Below are positions 9,854 through 17,372 of a stretch of 64,000 bases of DNA, piece after piece. Position numbers and translations under genes: made by a program. Position 1 is the stretch's first letter; every line of letters starts with the position of its first letter. Under the pieces are notes generated by a model. The model was not told where the DNA came from and made no database searches. It saw only the letters and a list, made by a program, of their open reading frames with translations. Source of the stretch: Fusibacter_A sp965140735 (GTDB lineage: Bacteria; Bacillota; Clostridia; Peptostreptococcales; Acidaminobacteraceae); NCBI GenBank assembly GCA_965140735.1, contig OZ223306.1:1302001-1366000 (forward strand), in the 5' to 3' direction.

Positions 9854-10237
9854 CTAAATCGCATTCACACCGGTTTGTCCAGTACGAACTCTGATAACTT
9901 CCGTCATTGGCAAAACGAAAATTTTGCCATCCCCCATGCAGCCCGTTTTGTTATGCTCTAGCACAATATCAACGACTTCATCCACTGACTCATCTGGTAC
10001 AATAAGTGTGATCAATCGCTTTGCCATTAATCTATGCCCCTCTGATATGGCTTCCACCGTTCTAGCAGGTGCATCAATGCCTTCATTAATCACAATATCA
10101 ATGAATTCATGGTCTATCTTTTTCTTGCCTCGACCAAATACTTTCTGCGCAGTCATAGAAGCAAATCCAGCTTCCGATAGGGCCCCTATGGTGTCATTCA
10201 TATTGTCCATTCTGATAATCGCCATTATTTCTTTCAT
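9854..10237 (-). CDS. nifI2: Nitrogenase PII-like regulator NifI2
   Basis: A 127-aa PII-family protein (GlnB-like fold). It keeps the C-terminal DGKIFVLPMTEVIRVRTGQTG stretch and a long T-loop region FGRGKKKIDHEF. NifI2 with NifI1 binds the MoFe protein and blocks electron transfer from NifH when 2-oxoglutarate is low, giving ammonium switch-off in methanogens and clostridia. GGGGGAG precedes the ATG. It lies 11 bp after nifI1 and before nifD, the usual place. Confidence 0.92.
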   Translation of the reverse strand: MKEIMAIIRMDNMNDTIGALSEAGFASMTAQKVFGRGKKKIDHEFIDIVINEGIDAPARTVEAISEGHRLMAKRLITLIVPDESVDEVVDIVLEHNKTGCMGDGKIFVLPMTEVIRVRTGQTGVNAI

Positions 10238-10248
10238 AGCTCCCCCTT

Positions 10249-10572
10249 TTACAACAACATCTCACCTGTGCTGATGGTAATCGCCTTCTCCACTTCAGTG
10301 ATGAAGATTTTACCATCTCCAAAAGTACCCTCACCAGTTTTGGCATTTTTCATAATAAGTCTCGTGATTTCATCACAGTCTTCATCTTCACATACGATCA
10401 TCAACATTTCCTTTGACAACTGATCATAGTGAATATTCCCCACTTTGATACCCCTTTGCTTGCCACGCCCAACCACATCATACTTTGTGACTGAACTGTG
10501 TCCAGTATCTTGTAATTCATCTAAAACATGTGTCACCTTCTCTGGTCTTATAATCGCTCTAATCATTTTCAT
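10249..10572 (-). CDS. nifI1: Nitrogenase PII-like regulator NifI1
   Basis: A 107-aa PII-family protein with MIRAIIRPEK at the N-terminus, a GRGKQRGIKVG T-loop region and TFGDGKIFITEVEKAITISTGE at the C-terminus. It partners NifI2 in post-translational control of nitrogenase. It lacks the uridylylated tyrosine context of classical GlnB, as expected for NifI1. The gene follows nifH by about 30 bp with an AAAGGA ribosome binding site. Confidence 0.92.
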   Translation of the reverse strand: MKMIRAIIRPEKVTHVLDELQDTGHSSVTKYDVVGRGKQRGIKVGNIHYDQLSKEMLMIVCEDEDCDEITRLIMKNAKTGEGTFGDGKIFITEVEKAITISTGEMLL

Positions 10573-10603
10573 TGTTTTATTTCCTTTCTCCCATCACTAC
10601 GAT

Positions 10604-11422
10604 CTATGCTAAAAAACCATATTCCATTAAAATTTCTTCAAGTCTTTCCTGTGTCATTGGCTTTGGCACTGTCAACATTTTATTGTTTTCAATAGCTCTT
10701 GCAAGAGTCCTGTACTCATCTGCTTGTCCTTCTTCTGGATTGAATTCTATAACAGTCTTTTTATTGATCTCAGCTCTTTGAACGATATTATCTCTTGGTA
10801 CGAAGTGAATCATATGACTGCCAAGTTCTTCAGCAAAAGCCTTGATCATGTTGTACTCATTATCCACATTTCTGCTGTTACAGATGATACCACCTAATCG
10901 TGTTTTGCCAGATGCCGCAAATTTCTGAATCCCCTTGCAAATATTGTTCGCAGCATACATAGCCATCATCTCTCCACTTGCAACAATGTAAATTTCTTCT
11001 GCTTTGCCTTCACGAATCGGCATTGCAAAACCACCACACACAACATCACCTAAAACATCATAAAACACATAATCGAGTTCAGACGTATATGCACCTAACT
11101 GCTCCAATAAGTTGATCGATGTGATAATACCACGTCCTGCACAGCCTACACCAGGTTCAGGTCCTCCTGATTCTACGCATTGAATATCTGCATATCCCCC
11201 TTTTAAGATCTCATCTAATTCAATGTCATCGCCCTCTTCTCTAAGCGTATCCAAAACAGTTTGTTGTGCAAGCCCCCCTAAAATTAATCTCGTTGAATCT
11301 GCTTTTGGATCGCATCCCACGATCATAATTTTTCTGCCCATCTCTCCAAGTGCTGCTGTCAAATTTTGAGTTGTGGTAGATTTACCAATGCCGCCTTTCC
11401 CATAAATAGCTATTTGTCTCAT
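10604..11422 (-). CDS. nifH: Nitrogenase Fe protein NifH
   Basis: The 272-aa Fe protein begins MRQIAIYGKGGIGKST, with the nucleotide-binding P-loop at residues 8-16. The cluster-bridging cysteines sit in VGCAGRGIITS (about 95) and DVVCGGFAMPIR (about 130). It donates electrons to the MoFe protein with MgATP hydrolysis and also serves in cofactor maturation. I set the start at 11422 because AGGAGG lies just upstream and this is the conserved NifH N-terminus; the 17-residue extension to 11473 is not NifH-like. First gene of the operon. Confidence 0.97.
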   Translation of the reverse strand: MRQIAIYGKGGIGKSTTTQNLTAALGEMGRKIMIVGCDPKADSTRLILGGLAQQTVLDTLREEGDDIELDEILKGGYADIQCVESGGPEPGVGCAGRGIITSINLLEQLGAYTSELDYVFYDVLGDVVCGGFAMPIREGKAEEIYIVASGEMMAMYAANNICKGIQKFAASGKTRLGGIICNSRNVDNEYNMIKAFAEELGSHMIHFVPRDNIVQRAEINKKTVIEFNPEEGQADEYRTLARAIENNKMLTVPKPMTQERLEEILMEYGFLA

Positions 11423-11511
11423 AATTTCCCTCCTGTTGAATAAAAAAAATAATGACCAGCTCAAATTCATCATTTTAATCTGATGTATATAGGCCAGATA
11501 GATTTTTGAAT

Positions 11512-11591
11512 AAAAAAAACGACGCTCTATTTTTTATAAAAAAATAAAGCGCCATTGCTCTTTATGATATTTAATTTTAAAGCGTCGTTTT
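11512..11591 (-). promoter_or_regulatory. nif leader with competing terminator-like hairpins
   Basis: Three related segments lie in the untranslated leader. Minus-strand arm A (11579-11591) and arm B (11538-11553) can each pair with arm C (11517-11536). Arm C ends in AGCGTCG and runs straight into eight U residues (complement of 11512-11519). B:C forms a compact terminator hairpin matching at about 13 of 15 positions; A:C forms a longer alternative. This is the layout of an attenuation switch ahead of nifH. The pairing is seen in sequence; regulatory function is inference. Confidence 0.6.
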
Positions 11592-11615
11592 CGTCATCCA
11601 AGTTTATATTTATGA

Positions 11616-11644
11616 ATTGTAGCACAAATAAAAAGTGAGAGCAA
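11616..11644 (-). promoter_or_regulatory. Probable sigma-A promoter of the nif operon
   Basis: On the minus strand, TTGCTC (-35, 11639-11644) and TACAAT (-10, 11616-11621) are 17 bp apart. Transcription would start near 11608, giving a leader of about 185 nt before nifH that contains the hairpin cluster. There is no GG-N10-GC sigma-54 element here that I could see. Confidence 0.6.
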
Positions 11645-11658
11645 GTTTTTTTGCGTAC

Positions 11659-11714
11659 ATTTTACACTTAAATTTGATTTTAGTACCTATTTTACATTTA
11701 AAAATCAGATTTTT
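11659..11714. promoter_or_regulatory. Direct repeats upstream of the nif promoter
   Basis: Two imperfect copies of ATTTTACA(C/T)TTAAA...GATTTT begin at 11659 and 11689, exactly 30 bp (about three helical turns) apart, just upstream of the -35 box. They may bind an activator or repressor of nif transcription. Sequence is AT-rich, so chance similarity cannot be dismissed. Confidence 0.4.
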
Positions 11715-11919
11715 CAAACAACTTGTCCGCCAGTAATTTGCATTTATAATATCTAAAAAAAACCATTTTAAAACCTCTAAAATCGCACCAAATGGCATTT
11801 CTTCACTTCAAAATGATTTCATAAAGATGTAACGCATTCATTTTTCAGACAAATGATCCTTTTTCATTTTCACATTAATTCTTTTTAAACTTTCAAATAT
11901 TGTTCGTGTTTTAAAACAG

Positions 11920-12546
11920 TCAACTTCTTTTTTTTATGATCACTTTATAATATTCAGGCATTGTTTCCACAGCCATCTCAAGCCCAAAGCCACCGAGTTC
12001 AACCTGAAACCAAGGTGGTACGTGATCACATAAAACTTCTATTTGATCGAATTTTCCAGTTTTGAAAAAAGGTTTTAGTACACGCTTTGAAGTATGGTTT
12101 CCCTTAAGTTTCATGGCTTCCATCAGATTAAAAAAATACTGCCCCTCGTCTACTTTCACAGGACTCGGAAGTGTCTCTTCTTGAATCAGCTCTCTCCTAC
12201 TGGCTTCTTCACGCTTGCATATTGCATCTTTCCAAACACCCTCAAGTAGTTCTACTGCTATACCTTCAAGTTCCCAAATACTAAATCCAAGCATATCTAA
12301 TGCCGTATAGAATATACCACTTATTTTTTTGGCAACAATAATTTCACAAGGTAAAATTGACTTTGCAATTTGATCTATCTGATTTCGAACACTCGAAAGT
12401 CCCTGAGTTTTATCAATACAAAACGGGATGTCTCTCACTGATTTCCATTCTTGCTGCTCTTGCTCAAAACATCTTATAAAGCCCTCTTCTTCTGATGAAA
12501 TCGTCTGTTCATCAACCCCTATTAATACTGCAATCTTCTTCTCCAT
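11920..12546 (-). CDS. AnfO-like nitrogenase accessory protein
   Basis: The roughly 208-aa protein resembles the AnfO family (Fe-only nitrogenase accessory protein). The recognisable parts are a central segment SGIFYTALDMLGFSIWELEG and a C-terminal segment with TSKRVLKPFFKTGKF followed by EVLCDHVPPWFQVEL. AnfO function is not settled; it is tied to alternative nitrogenases. Here it sits upstream of nifH in the same direction, separated by more than 370 bp with the nif promoter in between, so it is probably its own unit. ATG at 12546 follows AAAGGAAGG. No anfG or second nifDK-type set is in the window. Confidence 0.65.
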   Translation of the reverse strand: MEKKIAVLIGVDEQTISSEEEGFIRCFEQEQQEWKSVRDIPFCIDKTQGLSSVRNQIDQIAKSILPCEIIVAKKISGIFYTALDMLGFSIWELEGIAVELLEGVWKDAICKREEASRRELIQEETLPSPVKVDEGQYFFNLMEAMKLKGNHTSKRVLKPFFKTGKFDQIEVLCDHVPPWFQVELGGFGLEMAVETMPEYYKVIIKKRS

Positions 12547-12686
12547 AAACACCTTCCTTTACATCTCCATTATTCACAAGCCCCATGATTTATGTCCTTC
12601 AAAAAATATTAAGCACTATCATACAACTTATATTTGGTTTTGTAAAGTAGGTATATCTGCTTCTGAAATAAAATTTACTCATCTTT

Positions 12687-13247
12687 TTATTTGTTTTTAT
12701 TGAAAAAATGCTTGCGCTTTAAAGGCCTTGAAAATTTAATTTGAGGCTTTTTAACAGTTTTTACTTCTGCTTCTTCAATACCGATTCTTTCAACCTTTTC
12801 CGCCACTTTATCTTCAATCTCAATTCTGTAAATATAATCTTTTATTGCACCACCAGAGTCCACAATACGTTTAAGCTTTTCGATAAGTACAATTTGTTCT
12901 CTTTGAATTTTTATATCATTGCTAATAATTTTCTTTTCTCGCAAATCATTCAACTTTTTTAGAAATAAATTAAATGCCGATGCTTCATCCACAGCGCAGG
13001 CAAATACATTTGCCTTTTCTATTTTGATCACAATTTGATCGTCTTTTTTCATTTGAATGGCATCAATTCTCTTGGCTCTTTCACTATTTTTTTCTCTAAT
13101 ATCTTCCGCTATAGGTTTAACAATTGTCGATGCATTTTCCAGTAGATTCATACTGTTTACAACAGTTGATATAGCTGGCATTGCTTTCTTAGCAACTGGT
13201 ATCGCGTTTTTAGAAATTTTTATAACTTGCTTCAATTTTTTGCCCAT
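12687..13247 (-). CDS. Hypothetical basic protein
   Basis: A 186-aa lysine-rich protein that I do not recognise. It starts with a basic amphipathic stretch (MGKKLKQVIKISKNAIPVAKKAMP), has a mixed alpha/beta-looking centre around residues 65-150, and ends in a strongly basic tail (KFSRPLKRKHFFNKNK). No transmembrane segment is evident. It begins 3 bp after the stop of the MBL-fold hydrolase gene on the same strand, so the two are probably co-transcribed. Confidence 0.6.
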   Translation of the reverse strand: MGKKLKQVIKISKNAIPVAKKAMPAISTVVNSMNLLENASTIVKPIAEDIREKNSERAKRIDAIQMKKDDQIVIKIEKANVFACAVDEASAFNLFLKKLNDLREKKIISNDIKIQREQIVLIEKLKRIVDSGGAIKDYIYRIEIEDKVAEKVERIGIEEAEVKTVKKPQIKFSRPLKRKHFFNKNK

Positions 13248-13250
13248 AAT

Positions 13251-14006
13251 TTACTTTTCCTCATCTCTTAAAAAGGCTATATTGGCTAAATGCTTTTTTA
13301 AAGCAACCTCATGTGTGAATGTGATTTCATCATGCGAAATCAATCGTTCTAAATAAGTTATATTCTGTTTTACAATAGCATTGGTGGTTACATCTCCATG
13401 ACTTTGAACGATAATGGATGCATCTATTTCAATGTACTGATTTAAAGTATCTCTATATCGCTCTAAATCATGCCAACACATAAAGCTCGGAATAGGCTCA
13501 TCTACATTATCACCTACAAAAAGAACTTGATCTATGTGATCATAGCAAGATGCCGAATCCGCTGAATGTCCCGGACTGTAGAAAAATTCAATGCCTTCTT
13601 CATCCAATATAAGCTTACCATCAAAGGTCACATTAGGTACAATAATTTCTATGTCATCTTTTGCAAATGCTCTTATATGATGCTTTAAATCTTCAACACC
13701 GTCTTTTATTATAGATTCTCTACAGGTTACATGAGCAATAATCATATCATCTCTAAACTCAGAATTCCCCCAAATATGGTCCCAATGACTGTGAGAATTA
13801 AATACAACGTATTTCTTTTTACCAAAATGAGTTTCTAAATAGGTTTTTATCTTTTTCATATAAAAAGGCCCTAGATAAGTATCACAAATAAAAAATTGAT
13901 TGTTGCCGTTGATGACATATACATTTGTAACACAGTCATAATCTGAATTTTTAAGTTCAAAAAATGTAAAAAGGAGCCCTCTTTTACCCACTTTTTTAAT
14001 GTCCAT
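13251..14006 (-). CDS. Metallo-beta-lactamase-fold hydrolase
   Basis: The 251-aa protein has the zinc-binding motif NSHSHWDHIWGN (HxHxDH) near residue 80, SPGHSADSASC (third His) near 150, a VGDN aspartate near 172 and QSHGDV near 212. These are the metal ligands of the glyoxalase II/MBL superfamily. The substrate cannot be told. ATG at 14006 is preceded by a G-rich ribosome binding site; the 8-residue extension to 14030 lacks one. Confidence 0.8.
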   Translation of the reverse strand: MDIKKVGKRGLLFTFFELKNSDYDCVTNVYVINGNNQFFICDTYLGPFYMKKIKTYLETHFGKKKYVVFNSHSHWDHIWGNSEFRDDMIIAHVTCRESIIKDGVEDLKHHIRAFAKDDIEIIVPNVTFDGKLILDEEGIEFFYSPGHSADSASCYDHIDQVLFVGDNVDEPIPSFMCWHDLERYRDTLNQYIEIDASIIVQSHGDVTTNAIVKQNITYLERLISHDEITFTHEVALKKHLANIAFLRDEEK

Positions 14007-14051
14007 ATGCCCCCCTATAATCATAATCAAATCATCTAAAGTTTAGATAGC

Positions 14052-14678
14052 TTAAAACATATCTTTCCCATATTGCTCGATCCATTCAATGTCTGCAATC
14101 AGCTGATAACAAATTTGTTTCTCTCTATTGGTTAGGTCGTCTTCAGTTGCAAGGACCATGAGATTGTTTTTATAATTTTCTAGATTCGGCTCTTCTCCAT
14201 AACAATACATTTGACCCATTTCACTTATTAAACAACGGATGATATCATCGATTTCAAAGATATCATCAATGACTGCAAGTTTTGTAACAAATTCTTTTTC
14301 ACCATATTGAACAAACAAATCATATAGAGTAGCATAATAACCTTCTGAATAAGCCCCATCGAGTCCGGGCGTATAGAGATCAAAAATAGCTTCAAGTGTT
14401 GTTGCCGCTGCTAGCTTATCTTCATACCCCTCCCAAAATGCTTCTCTACGTTCATTTTCTTCATCATACGTCGAAACTCTATCTCTTAATCTATCCAATT
14501 CGCTATTATTAGCCCTCACTGTGGTTTCAAGCGATGCATTTTCTTTTTTAAGTTGTTCGACTTCTACTTCTAATTCTTGAAAGGCTTTTTCCTTTTCTAC
14601 CACTTCGTTTTGATTTGAACAACCCGTACAGATCAAAACGCCAATTAAAATCAATGTCCATAATTTTCTCTTTCTCAT
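14052..14678 (-). CDS. Predicted lipoprotein with N-terminal coiled coil
   Basis: About 208 aa. A signal peptide with lipobox (LICTGC, Cys near 20) is followed by a heptad-rich coiled coil (about 30-75, AFQELEVEVEQLKKENASLE...). The C-terminal helical domain is unrecognised. It is probably anchored to the outer face of the membrane. A GTG at 14681 directly before the ATG is an equally possible start; AAGGAG precedes both. Confidence 0.7.
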   Translation of the reverse strand: MRKRKLWTLILIGVLICTGCSNQNEVVEKEKAFQELEVEVEQLKKENASLETTVRANNSELDRLRDRVSTYDEENERREAFWEGYEDKLAAATTLEAIFDLYTPGLDGAYSEGYYATLYDLFVQYGEKEFVTKLAVIDDIFEIDDIIRCLISEMGQMYCYGEEPNLENYKNNLMVLATEDDLTNREKQICYQLIADIEWIEQYGKDMF

Positions 14679-14738
14679 CACTGTATACTCCTTATACGTG
14701 GACGTGCTCTAAATAAGCACATAAGCTGTTTTATATCT

Positions 14739-15155
14739 TTATCCTCTATTTTCAAGTAAAAATTGATTTACTTTAAGGATCACTGCTCTTGTATTATCAT
14801 GTGCCAACTGGTTTAAAGCTTGGTCTAAATCAACCCATGTATAATCCGTTATTTCACTTGCTTGCATATGTACTTCCTGATTTTCAACGGTACCAACAAA
14901 GTATACCACTGTTTTATGGATATTTTTTTTAACAAGGTACTCTATGGCTACTCTAAACCCCTCTATGATGTCAACAACAAGCCCCGACTCTTCTAAAACC
15001 TCTCTTTTAGCAGTCTCATACTCCGTCTCATGGCCTTCCACATGTCCTTTTGGAAATCCCCAATCATCATGTGTCTTGCTTTTTAAAAGTAAATATTCTC
15101 TTTTCTGATCAACTTCTCTAAAGACCACAATGCCACATGATTTTTCTGTTTTCAT
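14739..15155 (-). CDS. Nudix hydrolase, Ap4A-hydrolase type
   Basis: The 138-aa protein has a complete Nudix box GHVEGHETEYETAKREVLEESGL (GX5EX7REUXEEXGU), with GFPKGH just before it as in bis(5'-nucleosyl)-tetraphosphatases, plus SCGIVVFR at the N-terminus. It likely cleaves dinucleoside polyphosphates or another X-linked nucleoside diphosphate. ATG at 15155 follows AGGAGG; the longer frame to 15209 is not needed. Confidence 0.82.
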   Translation of the reverse strand: MKTEKSCGIVVFREVDQKREYLLLKSKTHDDWGFPKGHVEGHETEYETAKREVLEESGLVVDIIEGFRVAIEYLVKKNIHKTVVYFVGTVENQEVHMQASEITDYTWVDLDQALNQLAHDNTRAVILKVNQFLLENRG

Positions 15156-15231
15156 CTTTCTGCCTCCTCTCGTAATTTTATGACAGATGCCAAAATAAGA
15201 CTGTCTCATTTTTCCAACGGCTTTGCATAAT

Positions 15232-15714
15232 TCATATTTTTTTAGTCATCAAAAAAGTATCAGAGATATAATATTCAGCCATTAAGGCTTCAACTGCCAA
15301 AACTTCTGCTTTTGTACTGCCTGCGATTTCAAATCCATATCGCTCATAAAAACGGATTGCCCACTCTGCTTTCTGATGTACAAGTAGATATAGGTTTTCT
15401 TTTTCACTAGACTTTTGGATTTGATCTAGTGCCGATTTACCGAATCCACGTCTTTGATATTTCGAATGAATATACAACCCTACTATGTAGAATGTCGTTT
15501 GATTTAACGCTTTTCCTGCACAAAATCCAATCTTGCAATCATTTCTATATAGAATCCAAATATCATACTGTGTTGGGAGACCATTTTCTCTATATTTTTT
15601 CGCTTGCTTTTCAAAAGCACCTGGCATTATTGAATTATAAATATAGCTTGCATCTAGGCAAACTTGCGAAATAAAATCTATATCTGATTCAGTTGCATGT
15701 GACATTTTAATCAT
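15232..15714 (-). CDS. GNAT-family N-acetyltransferase
   Basis: A 160-aa GNAT protein. The acetyl-CoA loop is YQRRGFGKSALDQI (motif A, about 95) and the C-terminal FYERYGFEIAG motif is intact. The acceptor substrate is unknown. It is read in the same direction as the Nudix gene, 77 bp upstream of it. Confidence 0.8.
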   Translation of the reverse strand: MIKMSHATESDIDFISQVCLDASYIYNSIMPGAFEKQAKKYRENGLPTQYDIWILYRNDCKIGFCAGKALNQTTFYIVGLYIHSKYQRRGFGKSALDQIQKSSEKENLYLLVHQKAEWAIRFYERYGFEIAGSTKAEVLAVEALMAEYYISDTFLMTKKI

Positions 15715-15775
15715 AAAGTTACCTTCCTCATGTGGATTTCATATGCCATAAGATATCCCCCAATACTTGTTGATA

Positions 15776-16402
15776 CTATTGATAAAACAAAATAAAATCC
15801 TTAATCAAAGCAAACACTTCTCTCTTCATCAATCTTAGCCGTTCAGCTTTCGGATGGACAGCAGATACGCCTTCCACGCGCCAACCTAATCGCCTACCAA
15901 TCATTTTAGCCCTATACATGTGAAAATCGCTTGTGATGATTAAAATAGACTTACTTTCCTCTGGTATTAACGCCTTAGAAAATTTCAAATTTTCATAGGT
16001 TGAAGTGGATTGATCTTCTAAAATAATTCGATCCTTTTTAATGCCTTTCTCCACCAAATAGCGTTTCATTGCTTCAGCTTCGGAGATCAACTCATTAGCA
16101 CCTTTTCCACCCGAAACAATAATAGGCAAATCATTATCCTTAAGTGTCAAGTATGCGGTATCTAATCTGATTTTAAGTCTTTCTGAAACCTGATCACCAA
16201 TCAAACCAGCACCTAGAACAATTGCATAATCAATAGAATCACTGTTTTCAATTTGTGAATTGAGCTCTGTATGAATCATTATAGCAGATCCTATAATACC
16301 AGTAACTAATAACAGTATGCAAACGGCTACAATTATTGCGAAATATTGAACTTTTCTATTCGGTATAAAGGTATATTTTTTCAATTTAGTTTTAGCCTCC
16401 AA
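15776..16402 (-). CDS. YdcF-family (DUF218) membrane protein
   Basis: A 208-aa protein with one N-terminal transmembrane helix (about 20-42) and an extracytoplasmic DUF218 domain. Typical family motifs are DYAIVLGAG, ISEAEAMKRYLVEKGI, STSTYENL and ITSDFHMYRAKMIGRRLG. Family members (YdcF/SanA/ElyC) act in cell-envelope biology; the exact reaction is not known. Confidence 0.8.
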   Translation of the reverse strand: MEAKTKLKKYTFIPNRKVQYFAIIVAVCILLLVTGIIGSAIMIHTELNSQIENSDSIDYAIVLGAGLIGDQVSERLKIRLDTAYLTLKDNDLPIIVSGGKGANELISEAEAMKRYLVEKGIKKDRIILEDQSTSTYENLKFSKALIPEESKSILIITSDFHMYRAKMIGRRLGWRVEGVSAVHPKAERLRLMKREVFALIKDFILFYQ

Positions 16403-16496
16403 GTCTTAAAACAATTTATCTAAAAGTATGTCATAATCAATCTTTCCATCTATCAGCCACACCAAAGCGACCCAAATCAATATAACCTGTTACAGC

Positions 16497-17297
16497 TCAA
16501 GTTACACACTTTTTTTTAAAGTTCTTTTCAATACACATTTCAAAAACGCTTTTAGGTTCCAAATGAATCAATTCATAAAAGAAATCATGATTAAGATCAA
16601 CTAAAGACTTAATCATCTTTAAACCATAGTAATAGGAAATTCGCCCAGGATAATTTTCATTCTCAAAACCAAATTTCGCTCTGGCCTCAACTGGTAAATT
16701 AAATTTTATAATTGTCATCTCTGGTGCATCGTCTTTCATAGATTTTAAGATTTTTTGCCAATATTCTTGTTCGTTTGCAGCTATCATTTTTGCATCTTCT
16801 TCACTCAAGCTTAAAAGGATATGTGTTGGGAGTTCTTTAAAATGCAGATACGTAAAATAATCCGCCCTACCATCTGCCACTATGGTTTCAATAAAATCAT
16901 CCTTATATTGATATCCCAGTTTATCCAATGCTTTAAAATGATATATATGAAAGCATTCATGATAAAGCCCATTTCCCACCAATATGTACAATTCAATATC
17001 ATCAATCCCAAGTTTTTTGTTTATGAGGCTTAGTGTTTCACGTATTTTAGCCATATTGAGTTCGTTGTATTTTTCGTTTGCACGTTCAAAATCAGATTTT
17101 CGCCAGTGAGTCACCATGTCTTTTAATTCGTCTCTACTATACTGTTTCCACTTTGAATTATGGGCGTCCAGTATTTGTTCATTGGGTTTATAATACTTTT
17201 CCATGTAAATTTCATAGAGATCTGGTTGACCAAGGTTAGGATAAACTTCCTTGAAGAAGATTTCAGCTAAATTAATGATTTTGTTTTCTGTATTCAT
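16497..17297 (-). CDS. Putative HExxH zinc protease-like protein
   Basis: The 266-aa protein contains GLYHECFHIYHF (HExxH, about residue 112) and, about 30 residues later, ETIVADGRADYF, a plausible third-ligand helix (D/E). This arrangement resembles DUF2268-type or gluzincin-like predicted peptidases. No signal peptide is evident. The family assignment is tentative. Confidence 0.5.
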   Translation of the reverse strand: MNTENKIINLAEIFFKEVYPNLGQPDLYEIYMEKYYKPNEQILDAHNSKWKQYSRDELKDMVTHWRKSDFERANEKYNELNMAKIRETLSLINKKLGIDDIELYILVGNGLYHECFHIYHFKALDKLGYQYKDDFIETIVADGRADYFTYLHFKELPTHILLSLSEEDAKMIAANEQEYWQKILKSMKDDAPEMTIIKFNLPVEARAKFGFENENYPGRISYYYGLKMIKSLVDLNHDFFYELIHLEPKSVFEMCIEKNFKKKCVT

Positions 17298-17372
17298 GGT
17301 CTTGCTCTTTTTCCTTTAGATCTTAAGCGATTAGACTGGCTATAATACTTGTCATGAATAATTTATGTGTCT

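Noticed and set aside
11610..11798. 62-codon minus-strand frame upstream of nifH
   Set aside because: It covers the nif promoter and direct repeats, has no ribosome binding site and an unprotein-like AT-driven composition.
12428..12703. Plus-strand frame across the start of the AnfO-like gene
   Set aside because: Antisense shadow of a minus-strand gene with clear motifs.
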